NCBI GenBank assembly: GCA_902728285.1
Contig: CACVBU010000865.1
Coordinates: 1,951,044 to 2,015,043 of the forward strand
Reading direction: 5' to 3'
DNA from: Clytia hemisphaerica
Taxonomy: Eukaryota; Cnidaria; Hydrozoa; Leptothecata; Clytiidae
Length of the DNA: 64,000 nt
The notes beneath the pieces were generated by a model. It searched no databases. It was not told the DNA's origin and saw only the letters and a list, made by a program, of their open reading frames with translations. Position 1 is the first letter of the stretch. Every line of letters begins with the position of its first letter. Shown piece by piece: positions 10,070 through 21,616 of this stretch. The position numbers and the translations under genes are program-made.

Positions 10070-12500
10070 ATTGTCAAGACATCAAATGCGTAGTCAAATC
10101 CTGGAAGTTGATGACCTTGTATATTCAGGTAAATTCGAGAAGTTCGCTTGGCTAATGGGTTTGAAGCTCTTCTCCCGGACATGTTCTACCGTTTAAGAAG
10201 ACAGTACACGGCACCAGTGATGAGAGAAGAATGGGATAAAGAACATCAAAAGGTAAAAAATGTAATGTAATAGTGTCACCATATTTCGTTAATTCTAGAT
10301 TTAAAGGGGGCACATGACACGGTTTGTTATTGTTTTTCTAAAACTCGACTACTTTTAGGGTGCATAGGGGAATTTCCAATCAAGGCGGAGTGATCGAGAT
10401 AAAAATATCACGTGACTTTTGACGGAAAAAATCAAAACAAACTTATGAGAACTGATAGAAGGCACAAAAAATTATCTTACTTTTTCAGAAAAAAGCTATC
10501 ATTTTGTTTCAGCTGAAGGCTTCATATAAGATTTTTATAATTACTCCTAGTTATCTCATACTATCTAAATCTCCCTTGGCAGTAGCAATTCAATATGATT
10601 TGATTTATAGGTAAAAAAGAAATGGGTTGAAAAACAAAGAGCACAGGATTATTTTTAAAAGTTAGATATATAAAGATATGTTATTTTTTTATTGAAACAT
10701 ACAAGTGTCTGAAATGTTACAAAAAAATCTATGAAAATTTTAGATTACAAATTTAGAATTTTTAGTCGAAAAAAGGTTCCTCAAAGCTTGGAAATAATAG
10801 CACCAAAAACAAAGACTCCTGTCTTCTCTTTAAAATTATATAAAGTTAAGGAAAGAAAATACTTATAAAATGTCTTTGACAGGCTTTGACACGCTTTAAC
10901 GAAACATGGAAACTTCGAAACAATGCTTTCTTGGACAACCTATAAAACAAACACTACTGAAATTCAATCAAATAAACACAAATTAATTGACAAAAAATGA
11001 AATTGAAATAACCTATCTACAGTACATTGGAGCACTAAAATATAAAATATAACACTACAACAATCCAAATAAGAAATTATGTCGCCGTTAAAACGTTCAA
11101 AAATATACTCCAAGCCAAGATGCAATATGTTTATCAAATACACGTTCACAGTATCTCTAGTCAGGGAAAACAATCACATATTCAAAAGTGTCTTTAGTCA
11201 GGAAAACAACCAAAACAATTACGCAAGTTTCAAAAGTTTAGAAAATCCACAAAACCTCTGACCTCATGAATGTAAGAACCAAACATTAAAGACTTTGTTT
11301 TGTGGTCACTCGGTAAACAAATCCCATATAACTTGTTCCAGAGGTATTGTCTATATAAGAGTTTGTATTACAAAGCAAATGTTTTTCGTACTGCCCATTT
11401 TTCTCATCAATTCTTCAACTTGAACCAGTTTCAGTTCCAATCATTAATAAGTGGTAGATCGATTCATGAAAGGAAATAAAGATAAGAACTACAAAAATTG
11501 AGATTTCCAACTTTGCATCATTCTAGCTCATTACATCAAATTTGACTCTATAATGTATATCCAGCAATATCTTGACAATCCCATCGAAATATACTCTCAA
11601 ACTTGGTAAAAAAGTCCAATATATTTTGCTGATTCGATTCACATAAATATCCAATCCCATTTCGAAAGGTAATGATATGTTATTTCCAAATGAAATGCAG
11701 TCTTTTTTGAAGACACTCTAGCTGAATTTTGTCCGCCATTTGCAATGTTTTGATTCTGACATTTGTGACTCGATATTCCTCGCCTTGCTAACCGAGTGCC
11801 ATAATTTCATCTTGGGCTATCAAGACAAATGAAAACAAAAACCAACCGCGCGATGTGGTGGCGGATTGCCCCTTTAAAAAAAAGGAAAATAATATTTCCA
11901 TATTTGTTTATAGCAAGATACATACGTATTTCAATTATTATTTCAGAATATTGAAGAACTTTAGAAAGAAGACAAAGTCGTGTTGATCGGGGATGGACGA
12001 TGTGATAGCCCTGGTCAGCCAAATATTGCATCTATTCAATAATGAAGAAAAAATATGGAAAAGTGGCCGAGCCTTTCTAAGGTTAAAAACTCAAATGCAA
12101 TGGAAAAAGAGGCATTCCTAAGATGCATTAATCGAATCATTGGTTATGCCATCAACATAGAGGCTATATCAACGGATCGTCTCAACCAATCCGCAAAATA
12201 ATGAAAAATGATCTTATTATAAAACTGATACGTCATCTAATTAATCCATGGCATGTAATCAAAGGTCTGTTAACAAAAAGATTAAAGCAGAGCTGTAAAG
12301 GATTGGGTATTAATTTTTTCTCATTGATCAAATATTCTCAAAGATTTAATGTTTAATGTGAAGGAAAATAGTATTTCCAAGGAATATATTTTGCAGTGGG
12401 TATCTATCATAATAGCTGTTTCTAGAGTCGATTATTTTTAACTTTCAGAAGCATGGATCGAAGGCATCACAAACCATTTCTGGTGGTGATGATCTAGTCG
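10070..12500 (+). pseudogene. multi-exon Kolobok-like DDE transposase remnant
   Basis: Pieces of one protein lie in order. 10150-10252 reads LANGFEALLPDMFYRLRRQ then YTAPVMREEWDKEHQK and ends at a donor. After an acceptor at 11946 the next exon reads NIEEL, a stop, then KEDKVVLIGDGRCDSPG, in phase 0 with the first. After frameshifts come AKYCIYS, NSNAMEKEAFLRCINRI, STDRL and PWHVIKGL (to about 12294). A last piece after an acceptor at about 12450 reads AWIEGITNHFWW. The blocks GDGRCDSPGxSAKYxxY, NxMExExF, TDRxxQ, WHVxK and NHxWW follow the order of a transposase family widespread in cnidarians and fish. I assign Kolobok tentatively from memory. The copy is dead. Confidence 0.65.
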
Positions 12501-12509
12501 ATCTAATCT

Positions 12510-12940
12510 ACTTCTGGAAATTCCTGCTGTTGAGGTTTTTTTTTATATAAAATATGGGGTAATGATAAAACACAGATTGCCGCGGATTGCCACAGATTTT
12601 TGGGGATTGCCTCTAGAAACCCCTAATTGCCTTTGTTAAGCATTTTGGTTTTCGCTAAGGCACACAAGAAACAAAAGCTTCGAGACACAAAGGCTTGCGA
12701 GGCACGCAGAAATCACACCCGCAAAAAGAAGAGTATTTTTGTTTATATTCATATGTGTAATTTTTCTATACCCTGAGTATCACAAATTGAGTTTTCAAGA
12801 AAGCAAGAACATATCAACCTCTGAAAACCAACGATAGAAATTTCACGCATTTGGGTTTTTGTTAAGGCACGCAAGGCAGTTCTGATCAAAATTGACGTCA
12901 AATACAATATGTACGGCCACGCTCTTGCGAATGAATGAAA
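12510..12940. other. gene-free stretch upstream of the LINE ORF1
   Basis: Two similar segments occur, near 12640 and 12848 (TTTTNGNTAAGGCACNCAAG), possibly duplicated 5' leader sequence of the following LINE. Nothing else is visible. Confidence 0.4.
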
Positions 12941-12944
12941 AAGA

Positions 12945-13937
12945 ATGGCAACAATCGATGAAAAATCCACTGAAAATGCTGAAAAATATGGATCCTGTAC
13001 CGCCAATAAATGCTTCACGAATGAAATAATAAAGGATAATGACATGTTACAATGTAGGAAATGCCAGAGATTCGTTCATTATGCTTGTTCGGAGCTTCCC
13101 GCATACCAAATTCAGCTTTGTCTGCAATACAAAAGCCGACGCTTCGAATGTAAGAAATGTGTTACAGTCACGCCAATACTTTTGGAAAAAATCAAAACAA
13201 GTAAGGAAAGAGTCCGAAGTAACCAAATAACGCAAACAATAACGGAAGGAGAATGTCAAGATGGAGGTCAGCAAATATTTGAATCTGTTTTCAACACTAG
13301 ATTGCATAATCTAGAGAAGAAAATGGAGGAACTTATAGCTATGAACAAAGAAGACGTCCCTAAAGAACCAAAACGGGCAACATATGCAGATATCACAAAG
13401 GAAGAGGTGAAGAAACAGGAGGTTATCATCAAGAAATTTATCAAAAATGAAAAAGAAGAAAGAGAAGAAGATCGCTGGAAGAACTTAACTAGATGTAACA
13501 TCATTGTCCATCATTTAGGTGAAAATAAAGATGAGAACAAAGAGGAACAGCGGGCCGGTGACAAAGATTACGTGGAGGAGGTTGTAGGAAATCGTATGGG
13601 ATTAAAGATAAATGTTGTCACTGCAGAACGAATCGGTGCTCGAAAGGATGATATATTCAAGACGAAAAGACTGCGGCCATTGAAAGTAACGTTGGCCAAT
13701 GAAGAAGACAAGAAAAGAATTATGGCCTCAGTCCATAAACTAAACGAAGATAATTTCAGTGTAACAGATGACTTCTCCAAGAAAGAACGTGAAACCATTA
13801 AAGAATGGCATGAAAAAGCTAAAGAGAAAACGAAGAATGAGAAGGATGAATGCTGTGTATGGAAAGTGAGAGGTAGCCCTCGGGCTAAGCTCTACTTTAA
13901 GAAAATATGTAAAAAGACCGTTATTGACGAACTGTAA
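12945..13937 (+). CDS. LINE ORF1 protein with PHD-type zinc finger
   Basis: An intact 330-residue frame from ATG. Residues 18-72 form a PHD-like finger: C18, C23, C37, C40, H45, C48, C69, C72. A predicted coiled coil follows at about 100-185 (rich in Lys and Glu; LEKKMEEL). Then comes an RNA-binding region like those of LINE ORF1 proteins, with CNIIVHHLGE near 189 and AERIGARKDD then RPLKVTLANEEDKKRIM near 233-268. PHD plus RRM-type ORF1 proteins are known from several animal LINE clades and bind element RNA. No reverse transcriptase frame follows; the sequence ends in a TAA/poly-A tail at 14012. This could be an ORF1-only derivative that moves with help from a related LINE. Confidence 0.8.
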   Translation: MATIDEKSTENAEKYGSCTANKCFTNEIIKDNDMLQCRKCQRFVHYACSELPAYQIQLCLQYKSRRFECKKCVTVTPILLEKIKTSKERVRSNQITQTITEGECQDGGQQIFESVFNTRLHNLEKKMEELIAMNKEDVPKEPKRATYADITKEEVKKQEVIIKKFIKNEKEEREEDRWKNLTRCNIIVHHLGENKDENKEEQRAGDKDYVEEVVGNRMGLKINVVTAERIGARKDDIFKTKRLRPLKVTLANEEDKKRIMASVHKLNEDNFSVTDDFSKKERETIKEWHEKAKEKTKNEKDECCVWKVRGSPRAKLYFKKICKKTVIDEL

Positions 13938-14012
13938 ATTTGAATTAGATTGTTTCATAGAGGTCAATAGACCTGCGAAATATACTCCTATAATAATAAT
14001 AATAAAAAAAAA
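13938..14012 (+). other. 3' tail of the ORF1-only LINE
   Basis: About 50 bases of unique 3' sequence after the ORF1 stop lead into (ATA)n and A8-9 at about 13991-14012, which looks like a retroposon tail. No clear target-site duplication was found. Confidence 0.55.
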
Positions 14013-14029
14013 GGCACCATTCTAGTTCC

Positions 14030-14150
14030 ATCCATCAAGTTCGATAACAATATCGTTCGCAACACCGTTCCAGTCGCACTTATCAAGTTCGACAGCAACA
14101 TCGTTTGCAACACTGTTCCAGTCGCTTCCGTCAGTATCAAATCCAAGACT
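14030..14150 (+). repeat. 57-bp imperfect tandem duplication
   Basis: A block containing ATCAAGTTCGANANCAATATCG and CACNGTTCCAGTCGC occurs twice, then partly a third time. One frame reads IKFDxNIVxNTVPVA repeatedly, but no gene around it can be recognised. Confidence 0.6.
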
Positions 14151-14159
14151 GGCTGCAAC

Positions 14160-15590
14160 GTCAATTCCCACCAGCTCACACGACGTCTCATTAAACGCTA
14201 TGCTTACAGCGCTACCTGCATATCACCCTGTTGGTACAATGACTAGCATATATAACAAGGCGAGCCAATTTATGCTGGAAAAGGAGAAACAATTGTTACA
14301 ATTGTTACGGAATCCTAAAGATTTGTTTCGAGCTCTTTTCTAGGAAATTGTCACTCTGTGCTGTTAAAGCTTGTGGATACAAGTAGCACCGTTCTTGTCC
14401 GAATTACACTGGGCTGAAAGTTTGTGCACACACTGTTGTCTGTGCGGCTTTCAATGGTGAGCTTGGGCTCTTCCTACAGCAGTCAGCCTTTAAATTGGGG
14501 AAATTAAATGTCACGTGTATGGTTGAAACTGACATGCCCCTTTCCGCGGGAAAAAAAACAAACAGGAGCTGGAACAAACAGGAAAAAGAGGCCAAAACCT
14601 ACAATTAGCTAAACAACAAAAAGGAGCTACAAGGTAAGTAGCACAGCAGCAGTTAAAGCACAACCAATTTCTCAGTCACCAATAGCATCGTCACCCACGG
14701 CAAGGCCTAAGGTCGTTTTAGCTACAATTCGCCCAATGCAAAGTTTTCAATGTTAGGGTACTCTATTAACTCTTTTAGAAGTAGAAAATGTCTTATCTTA
14801 GCTCTACTTGCTCATCTAAAATTTCATGAAGAGTATCCAAGCAATGTAGCATGAGGGTTGAAATTTTAATTTGTAAGTTTAAAGTAGTTGACAGACGGGT
14901 TCCTTAAAATCTTCTCTTTTTTAGTGATAAGCCATATAGACTACATCTGCTAAGACTTCGATCGAGCAACATCTCTAAATGCCAAGCAAACTGCAGGAGA
15001 AGAATTCAGCCATGTGATGAATCGGTTGTCCCATCGTTCTGAGCCAGTAGGTTTTTCAATTCATGTGGAAAAGAAAGGGAAGTGAAAGGTGGGGTCTTAT
15101 TCAAATGAAGATTGTTTAAAATAATTTGATTCCAGAAGATACGCTTCTGTTGAGAGTTTTGATAACACTAGAATTGAAATTGACACAAAATCAAAATGGA
15201 CCCATTACGCAATTCAGAATTTTATATTCCTGAAACTATATCCGGGGGGCGGTATGTGCCGCCCTTAAGGGTACCTTTTTGAATTACTAAATTCCCAGTA
15301 AGAGACAGAGAAGAGAAATAGGAAAATTTCAACTTTTTACTCCAGGAAAGATCAAAATTTGGTCAAAGTTGTCTCAATAAGGGTCCTAAAATTCACAAAA
15401 TGTTCCTTTGTTTTCTCCTTTTTAGTCCCGGTAAGGGTCCAAGGGTCGAAAGTCAGGCGGCAACCCCCCGTCAGCTTGCAACCCAAGTACCCCTTCCCCT
15501 GGAGCTATATAGAAGTTTCTCAATTTGTGAAGACCTTCTTTTCTCGTTGTAAATGGCTATTTTTTAATATCTGAAGAAACTATGAATCAA
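14160..15590. other. gene-free stretch
   Basis: Nothing convincing is seen. Short open frames at 14404-14595 (minus) and 15359-15574 (plus) lack recognisable motifs or exon-like borders. Confidence 0.45.
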
Positions 15591-15599
15591 AGTTTTTAT

Positions 15600-16590
15600 T
15601 TCTTTATTGCAACAAAGACACGTGTACACTACGAACATATATTACAAAACATTACTTAAACATAAGATAGAGTCCCTCCCCCGCTAGGAACTAACGTTAT
15701 AGGTACTATACTATGTAAAAGAAAAGAAAAAAATAAATGAGTAAATTAAAAACAAAATCTTGGAGAAGGAAGCTACAATTGTTAGGTAAAAGCCTAAAAT
15801 AAAGCACCGCTAAACCTTCCAGCTTCGTTAAGAAATTCAACAACAGAACAAAGAAAAGATTTATTTAGATTTGAAGTCAAGCTTTCATCCCCATATAATA
15901 AAAGCCGACAGAAAAAAGGAGGGTTAAGTGGACGAAAATCAGTGCCTAGGGTCTGAAGTTTGTCGAACAAAGATTGTCTTTCATGGGAATATATAGAGCA
16001 GTGCAGAATAAAGTGCTAGTTAGTTCGTCAACCACAGAAAGTCTAGAAACCGACCCGAAGTCGATTAAGAAAGATTAAGACTTCTTGAATGTCAGGAACA
16101 TCAATAACATGAGATTGCTTTGGGACTCAAAAATTTATAGATTGCTTTTTTGAAAGTTTTAATTGAAGGTAGATCTCGTATGTTATCTCCCAGAACATTC
16201 CACTGAGATATGCAGTAAGGAAAAAAAGTGTTACAGAAACGCTCAGTTCGTATGTTAAAAGGACAAATAGGATTTCTTGTTCTAAGACCACCCGGTGCTA
16301 TAAGTCTTACTGGTAGGTAGTTACGTAAATAAGAAGGGGCTAAATTGTTAATAATTCCATAGAAGAATGTCATTCTTCTAGCAAAGCGCCTGTCAGCAAG
16401 ACTTTCAAGACCAAGTTCTGAATATAGTTTTTCTTGAGACGTTCCACGAAAACAGCCTGTTATAGCTAAACAGGCATTATATTGAATAGATACAAGCTTC
16501 TGGGCAAAGGTAGCATTTCATGGGCAGTCATATACGATATCACCATAATCAAGATGAGGCCTAATGAAAGATTTATAAATAGTCCTGTAG
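15600..16590 (-). mobile_element. CR1/L2-type LINE, 3' end with reverse-transcriptase C-terminus
   Basis: Read on the minus strand, from about 16590 down to a stop codon at 16101, the protein includes SFIRPHLDYGDIVYD, then SIQYNACLAITGCFRGTSQE, LYSELGLESLADRRFARR, FYGIINNLAPSYLRNYLP, RTERFCNTFFPYCISQWN and FKKAIYKFL. This order is the thumb/C-terminal region of CR1/L2-group reverse transcriptases. A premature TGA lies at 16518-16520. The following 500 bases look like 3' untranslated sequence. The element is 5'-truncated and inactive. Confidence 0.8.
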
Positions 16591-16599
16591 AATTTGGTC

Positions 16600-17078
16600 G
16601 AAAACAGAGTGAACCTAGAAAAAATTCAGATAAAAGGTTTCTATATACTGTTGGAAAGATAATTTTATCAGCTTTCGAATGAGTGGTAGAGTCACATTTT
16701 ACACCTTGGGCAAAAAGTTATTGACAAAATGGTGACAGGTGGTATTTTTGCTAAATTGCGAAAAATGAGCACTTCAGAGGCTTTTGAACAGTTCACTATA
16801 AGTCAAGATTGGCTCATGATACAACCTTGAAACTTTGCAAAACTTCTCTGAGAATGGTAAGGAGTATTTAAAAAATTCAAAAATTCAAAAAAAAAAAAAT
16901 CGAAAAAAATGATGACGTCATCAAAAATGACAATTTCTGTTAAAAAAGCATGTTTTTCGACAAAGTTTTAACGCAAACGTAGTTTAGAACCACACATTCT
17001 TTCCTACAAAATATTATCAAAACAATAGCAATTAGCTTTAGAAAATGATAGGAACTGCTGGCATCAGAAAAATTGCTA
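16600..17078. other. gene-free stretch between two LINE fragments
   Basis: AT-rich sequence with one GATGACGTCATC palindrome near 16910, similar to those inside the MITEs at 1459 and 36432. It may be an old related MITE, but I could not pair its ends. Confidence 0.4.
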
Positions 17079-17091
17079 ATGACTTTTTATA

Positions 17092-17937
17092 CTTGACTTA
17101 ACAGCATAGGTCTATCGACCCTTTGCGACTCTTTTGACAAACTCTGCCCATTTCAAACGGTCTCTTGTGTTTCGTTCCGCTGTGAGGAGTGGCAATCTTG
17201 TGTCGGCTCTGATCTGATCGGACCATCTCTTTGTTGGTCTGCCTCTCGGCCTCTTATTTGGAAAATCTTGCTTGAAGCTTTGGTACACAAGTGGTGTGTT
17301 CGGCTTTCTGCATACATGTCCGAACCATTCCATCCTTTTGATTTTCATCACTTCGACGATCGTTTTTTCGGACTGTGTCATTCTTCGTATGTCTACATTT
17401 CTGATTCTGTCACGCCTCGAAACTCCTATTATTGACCTAAGGCATCTCATTTCAAAAACGTTCAGTTTGTTTTCTTCCCTTGTAGTCAGAACCCATGTTT
17501 CTGAGGCATATATGGCGATTGGGAGGATAAGTGCACGAAAAATTCTCATTTTCAGTTTAAGGCTGATGTTTCGCTTTCTCCATACATTGTTTCGCAGTCT
17601 TCCGAAGGCAGTCGATGCGAGGGCGATTCTTCGGTCAATATCAATTTTAACGTATTGGACTAAACTCCCAAGGAAAACAAAGTCACTAATAGTGTCAATA
17701 TTATTTCCTTGGATAGTGATTCGGTTTTGTGAGGGGTTAGAACTTTACATTTGTCAGTGTTTATTTTCATTCCCCATTTAATGCAGGTATTTTGTTGTTG
17801 TGATGTTACTTCTTGCAATTTCTGGAAACCAAGGGCGAGAAGTGTTGTGTCATCTGCATATTTAATGATAAGAGCGAGATCTTTGTCGTCCATAGCAAAA
17901 CTTTGGGGTCTTATTTCATTGATGACGAACTCCATCG
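17092..17937 (-). mobile_element. 5'-truncated LINE (reverse-transcriptase 3' end) with 13-bp target duplication
   Basis: Flanked by perfect direct repeats ATGACTTTTTATA at 17079-17091 and 17938-17950. On the minus strand it starts just before the polymerase active-site box (LALIIKYADDTTLLA) and continues through GMKINTDKCKVLT. A frameshift near 17730 leads into DFVFLGSLVQYV, RRIALASTAFGRL, IFRALILPIAIYASETWVL and MEWFGHVCRKP, ending at 17112. This is the C-terminal half of a non-LTR reverse transcriptase of RTE/BovB or a related clade. Truncation at the 5' end plus a long target duplication fits target-primed reverse transcription. Confidence 0.88.
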
Positions 17938-17956
17938 ATGACTTTTTATAACCTTA

Positions 17957-19221
17957 CAGTATATGGCCCCCAAAACGGAGACGGCCCCCAAAACGGAGGT
18001 TTTCATTAAAATGAAGATTTTTACTTGTAGATTTATCAGAATTAAACAATTTTTGTTTATTTTGAAAGAATGATGGTTATACTTAAAAATGAGCATTTTT
18101 GCTGGTTTGAGACAGATTCAAAATAACATATTTGCGTCTAAAGGAAATATTTTAACACCAAAATTAGATAAAGATTGCATATAAATTACTCTAGCTCCTT
18201 GAATATTGAAAATAAGTTATGAAAACGGGGTATAGGAAACTTTCTACACCTAATGCCGTTCAGAAAATGCAAATACATCTGTGACTTTAGAGGCTGAGTA
18301 AAAGATATAGCATCTTGAAGGTCAACCATTATTTTGGAGCCCTAGAATCAGCATTGACAAAACCGAAAATTCTAAATATTAGAAAAAGCAAAAAATCTTG
18401 GAATTCTATTCCTATCACCTTGAGTGAATAGTTTATAACAAAAAATTAACATTATATATAAAAATTTTCGCTGAATCAGCAAAAACGGCAAATTCTGTCA
18501 TTTTTTTGCAAAATTTAGGAGAAAAATATCTTTAAATCTTAATATTTTCAGTTTCAGTTAAGCTTTTTTTCTAAAATTTTCACAGCTTATTCCATACATG
18601 AATGGAACTATTTTCAAAAGAGATTTGTTTTCAAAAACCTGATTAAGATGTTGTTAAATCAAAATTGTCATTTTGAAAATTTCTAAATTTTCAGTTTGGA
18701 CTTTGCAATATCGAAAATCTTGAAATATTTCATAAAAATCATAAATTTTCCATCCATCGGGTCGTAAATTCAAGGGAAAACACAAATATGTTTATAGTTT
18801 TTCCTGCTATTACCACTGGGCTTAATAATTTGATTTTAACTACACCTCCGTTTTGGGGGCCCCAAACCTGCATTTTGACAACCAGGGGTATACTGTAAAA
18901 AATTTATCAAATAAATTTATACCCAAAACCCTATAAATCATATTTCAAAACTATGGTCAAAATTTTGTATTCATATCTTAGAGATATCTCGAGAAATCGC
19001 TAAAATTTCAAACCTCCGTTTTGGGGGCCGTTCGAAAAAAGCTACCTATCTTTAAGCGATTGAAAAATATTGTTGAAATTGAAAATTTTGAAAAAGAACT
19101 TCCAGGAAATAAAGTAGAGATGTTAAAGGTTTTCATGCAGCAAAAATTTTTGTAAAATCTATTTTCCTCTAGATTTGAGAGAAATTTCAAATTTGATCGC
19201 CGTTTTGGGGGCCACATACTG
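17957..19221. mobile_element. non-autonomous Tc1/mariner-like element (TA target)
   Basis: The left end (TA then CAGTATATGGCCCCCAAAAC) and right end (GTTTTGGGGGCCACATACTG then TA) are near-perfect inverted repeats flanked by TA. Further copies of GGCCCCCAAAACGG lie at about 17980, and inverted copies at about 18850 and 19010, so the ends are partly duplicated or nested. An inner TATACTGTA at 18890 may mark a second terminus. There is no transposase frame. CAGT ends with TA duplication suggest the Tc1/mariner superfamily. Confidence 0.7.
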
Positions 19222-19487
19222 TAGATTAAAACGTACTGCTAATTCCCGAAGCACAGAAAAGCCTTTACGCTTCTTCAATTTTAATTGGGGTTGAGCAAGG
19301 ATTTGTGAACTTTTAAAAAACGCTCTGTTGAATGAAATGTTCTGTTCAAATTAATGTGAAATTGCAATAGTGCAGTGTGTGAACTATAACTTGTGAATAA
19401 GATGGAAAATATTTAAAAGGTTGAGGGAATTTTTTTCATATTTTTTCTTTCGTTTAGAATACCTGCATTAAAACTAGAAATAAAGCA

Positions 19488-19718
19488 ATGAATGTTGAAG
19501 GAGAGCATGTATGTGTGATATGTGGTGAAGCCGAAGCAACCAAGGATGATCTGAACCAAGTAGGCAGATATTGGAACCCTCAGAAAGACAACAAGCATCC
19601 TTTAGAGGCACTTATTACGTTGGCTGAAAATTGTTGTTTGGAAAACCTCTCTTCGAAGCTTAGGAAGAACAAAGAAAATAACATCAGAACTTATGGATAT
19701 TTTTATAAAACATTATAG
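19488..19718 (+). pseudogene. probable first exon of the RAG1-like gene (CxxCG zinc segment)
   Basis: From ATG at 19488 the frame reads MNVEGEHVCVICGEAE, then GRYWNPQKDN, then LEALITLAENCCLENLSSKL, to a stop at 19718. The HxCxICG element followed by an RY motif resembles the start of the RAG1 N-terminal zinc region. It lies 1.07 kb upstream of the next block and its donor site is unclear. It could instead belong to an unrelated protein, so the link rests on order and the short motif. Confidence 0.4.
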
Positions 19719-19721
19719 CCA

Positions 19722-20300
19722 TTTTGAATTCTTAACATTTTGGTATATTGTGTGAGCGTGTTGGATGGTATGTGTGCTTTTATTGACCTTAATAGTCACT
19801 CAGATGTAGGTTGAGCTTAAACAAGTGAAAAAGTTTCAAAAAAATGACCGGATTTGTCAAAATTTGAATTTAAGGGTCATTTTTTCGCTAAAATTGCTGC
19901 GGTAATTGAAATTTGAGGAAAATACCCCTTTTTCTAAATGAAATTTCTAAATGACCTTCCATTCTTATATTCTATTGTTTGTACATATTGTTTATAGTAC
20001 CTTGAAGTTACTCTGTACCAAATTTTAAGACCAAAACTTGATTTTTGCCAGGGTTATGCGGTTTTGAAAATTTTAATGTTTCGGAATAACTTTTCTGTAG
20101 GACTTTTGTGGAAAATTTGACTCAGCCCTGGATTCAAAGCAGAATAAGGAAAATAATCAACTTAGCAAGTTTTTTGTAGCAAAATTAAAGGGCTTTCAGA
20201 AAATCAACAGGAATTTAGGTTACTCAAGCTTTACAAAAAAAATCAAGATATTATGCTGCAGAGGGTATACTTTTCGTAGGACAAGAAGTTACAGAAGCAT
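19722..20300. other. gene-free stretch, probably intron of the RAG1-like gene
   Basis: AT-rich sequence with no exon-like block. It lies between the first zinc segment and the RING exon. Confidence 0.4.
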
Positions 20301-20319
20301 CCGGCGACGACCTTTTTTT

Positions 20320-20700
20320 GAATATCTGCTGTTCAACCATAGTTGACCTAGTTTTTTTGATCTGTTGTTCAAATTTTTTGAAATCCCTACTCCTAGAAAT
20401 ATCTATGTGCTGTTCTCTTAAAATGCCAAGATAACATTAGAACCCCTTCTCCTAGAAATTTGGATCTGTTGTTCAGCTAAAATCTACTTCCTCTCTTCCT
20501 AGAAAAAATGTTTTCGATCTGCAGTTCTCCCTTCTCCTCCGCGCTTTTTATCTGCTGTTCCACATTTTTATCCGCCCTTCTCATCTGCTGTTCTACATAT
20601 TTATCCGCCCTTCTCATCTGCTGTTCCACTTTTAACTTTTATCCCCGCCCTTGCCTTCTCATCTGCTGTTCTACAATATCCTTCTACTTTTATCCATATC
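20320..20700 (+). repeat. irregular CTGCTGTTC repeat array
   Basis: The motif ATCTGCTGTTC, or close variants, recurs about ten times with pyrimidine-rich spacers containing CCGCCCTTCTC. It lies just upstream of the RAG1-like RING exon. It could be subterminal sequence of that element or an unrelated minisatellite. Confidence 0.6.
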
Positions 20701-20712
20701 TGTTCCGCCCAA

Positions 20713-20782
20713 CCTCATCCCCGTGTATCCCAGGCTTTATTTACGTTACTGATTGACGCCAGAGAATACCCTGGTGTTGGCT
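20713..20782 (+). mobile_element. partial copy of the CAACCTCGTT MITE
   Basis: Contains CGTGTATCCCAGGCTTTAT, TGACGCCAGAGAAT and neighbouring bases shared with the complete copy at 47401 and the copy at about 56440. The right terminus is missing here. Confidence 0.6.
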
Positions 20783-20783
20783 G

Positions 20784-21616
20784 ATGCGAGTTCCCCCTCT
20801 TGGAGCATTTCTATTTTGCACTGAAAGAAAGAGCTCAGTTGAAGAATACCAGCACGAAATTCAGAAAGTTTTCTTCCGAAAAGAAGACTTTCTCACCGAG
20901 CGCAAACCACCTTTCTTCCCTCTTTGCCACTCAAAAGTTCACAATCTACAAAGATCATGTTCTACCAGTAAAATTAATCTCCCAGATTGGAAGCCCCATC
21001 AAGATAAGAATTGTTTTGCTTGTCAAGTACAAGCTCCTACTCCGAGAAAGAATGGTCGAACACCCAAAAAACCTAAAGGGAAAAAGGGTCGCAGATCATT
21101 GGAATCAACACCTATTTGGACGAGAGGAGATGCCGATCAAATTCTCTCAGATACCGAGAAATTAGATTTGTCACAAGATTTATGTTTGGATTTGAATGGA
21201 CGTGTTGAAGAATTCTTTTTATGTTCCTTGTGCAGTGATATAATGGAAGTCCCTATTTCCAATTCTAAATACAGACACTCATTTTGTAAATTTTGTCTAT
21301 TTCCAAAACTCATGGGCTTTTCCATCACCGATTCGATGTGCCCCTGTTGCGAATACTTAAGCCTGGAGATGTGCATCTTTCAAGATCAATCATGCATGCT
21401 CTAATAGTTAGCAAGATTAATTGTATCAAATGCCAAGTATCACTGCCTATTTTTGATATACAATCTCACGAAAAACAATGTACCACTATCAAGAAAATAT
21501 CAGATGTTTTTACCCTGACAGAGATACCCAAAAACATTGAAAAGGCTGCCCTACATGTAATTAAACAAAAGATGTCCAACGAGAAAACAGTTCAGTTTGC
21601 AAGTGGCGGTCCAAGG
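20784..21616 (+). pseudogene. RAG1-like exon with zinc-dimerization region and RING finger
   Basis: From ATG at 20784 the frame includes LCHSKVHNLQRSCSTSKINL, then PDWKPHQDKNCFACQ, which matches the RAG1 layout CHxx...EWxPHxxxCxxC. A RING follows: FFLCSLCSDIMEVPIS, RHSFCKFCLF, CPCCEYL. Near 21355 the frame shifts by one base. The second frame continues ILKPGDVHLSRSIMHAL, INCIKCQVSLPIFDIQSHEK and QC, as in the C2H2 segment after the RAG1 RING. It ends FASGGPR at a donor GTGAGA (21617). In RAG1 this part dimerises the protein and acts as a ubiquitin ligase. Confidence 0.75.

Noticed and set aside
17272..17781. 169-residue plus-strand frame
   Set aside because: Exact shadow of the LINE reverse transcriptase on the minus strand, which has clear motifs and a target duplication.
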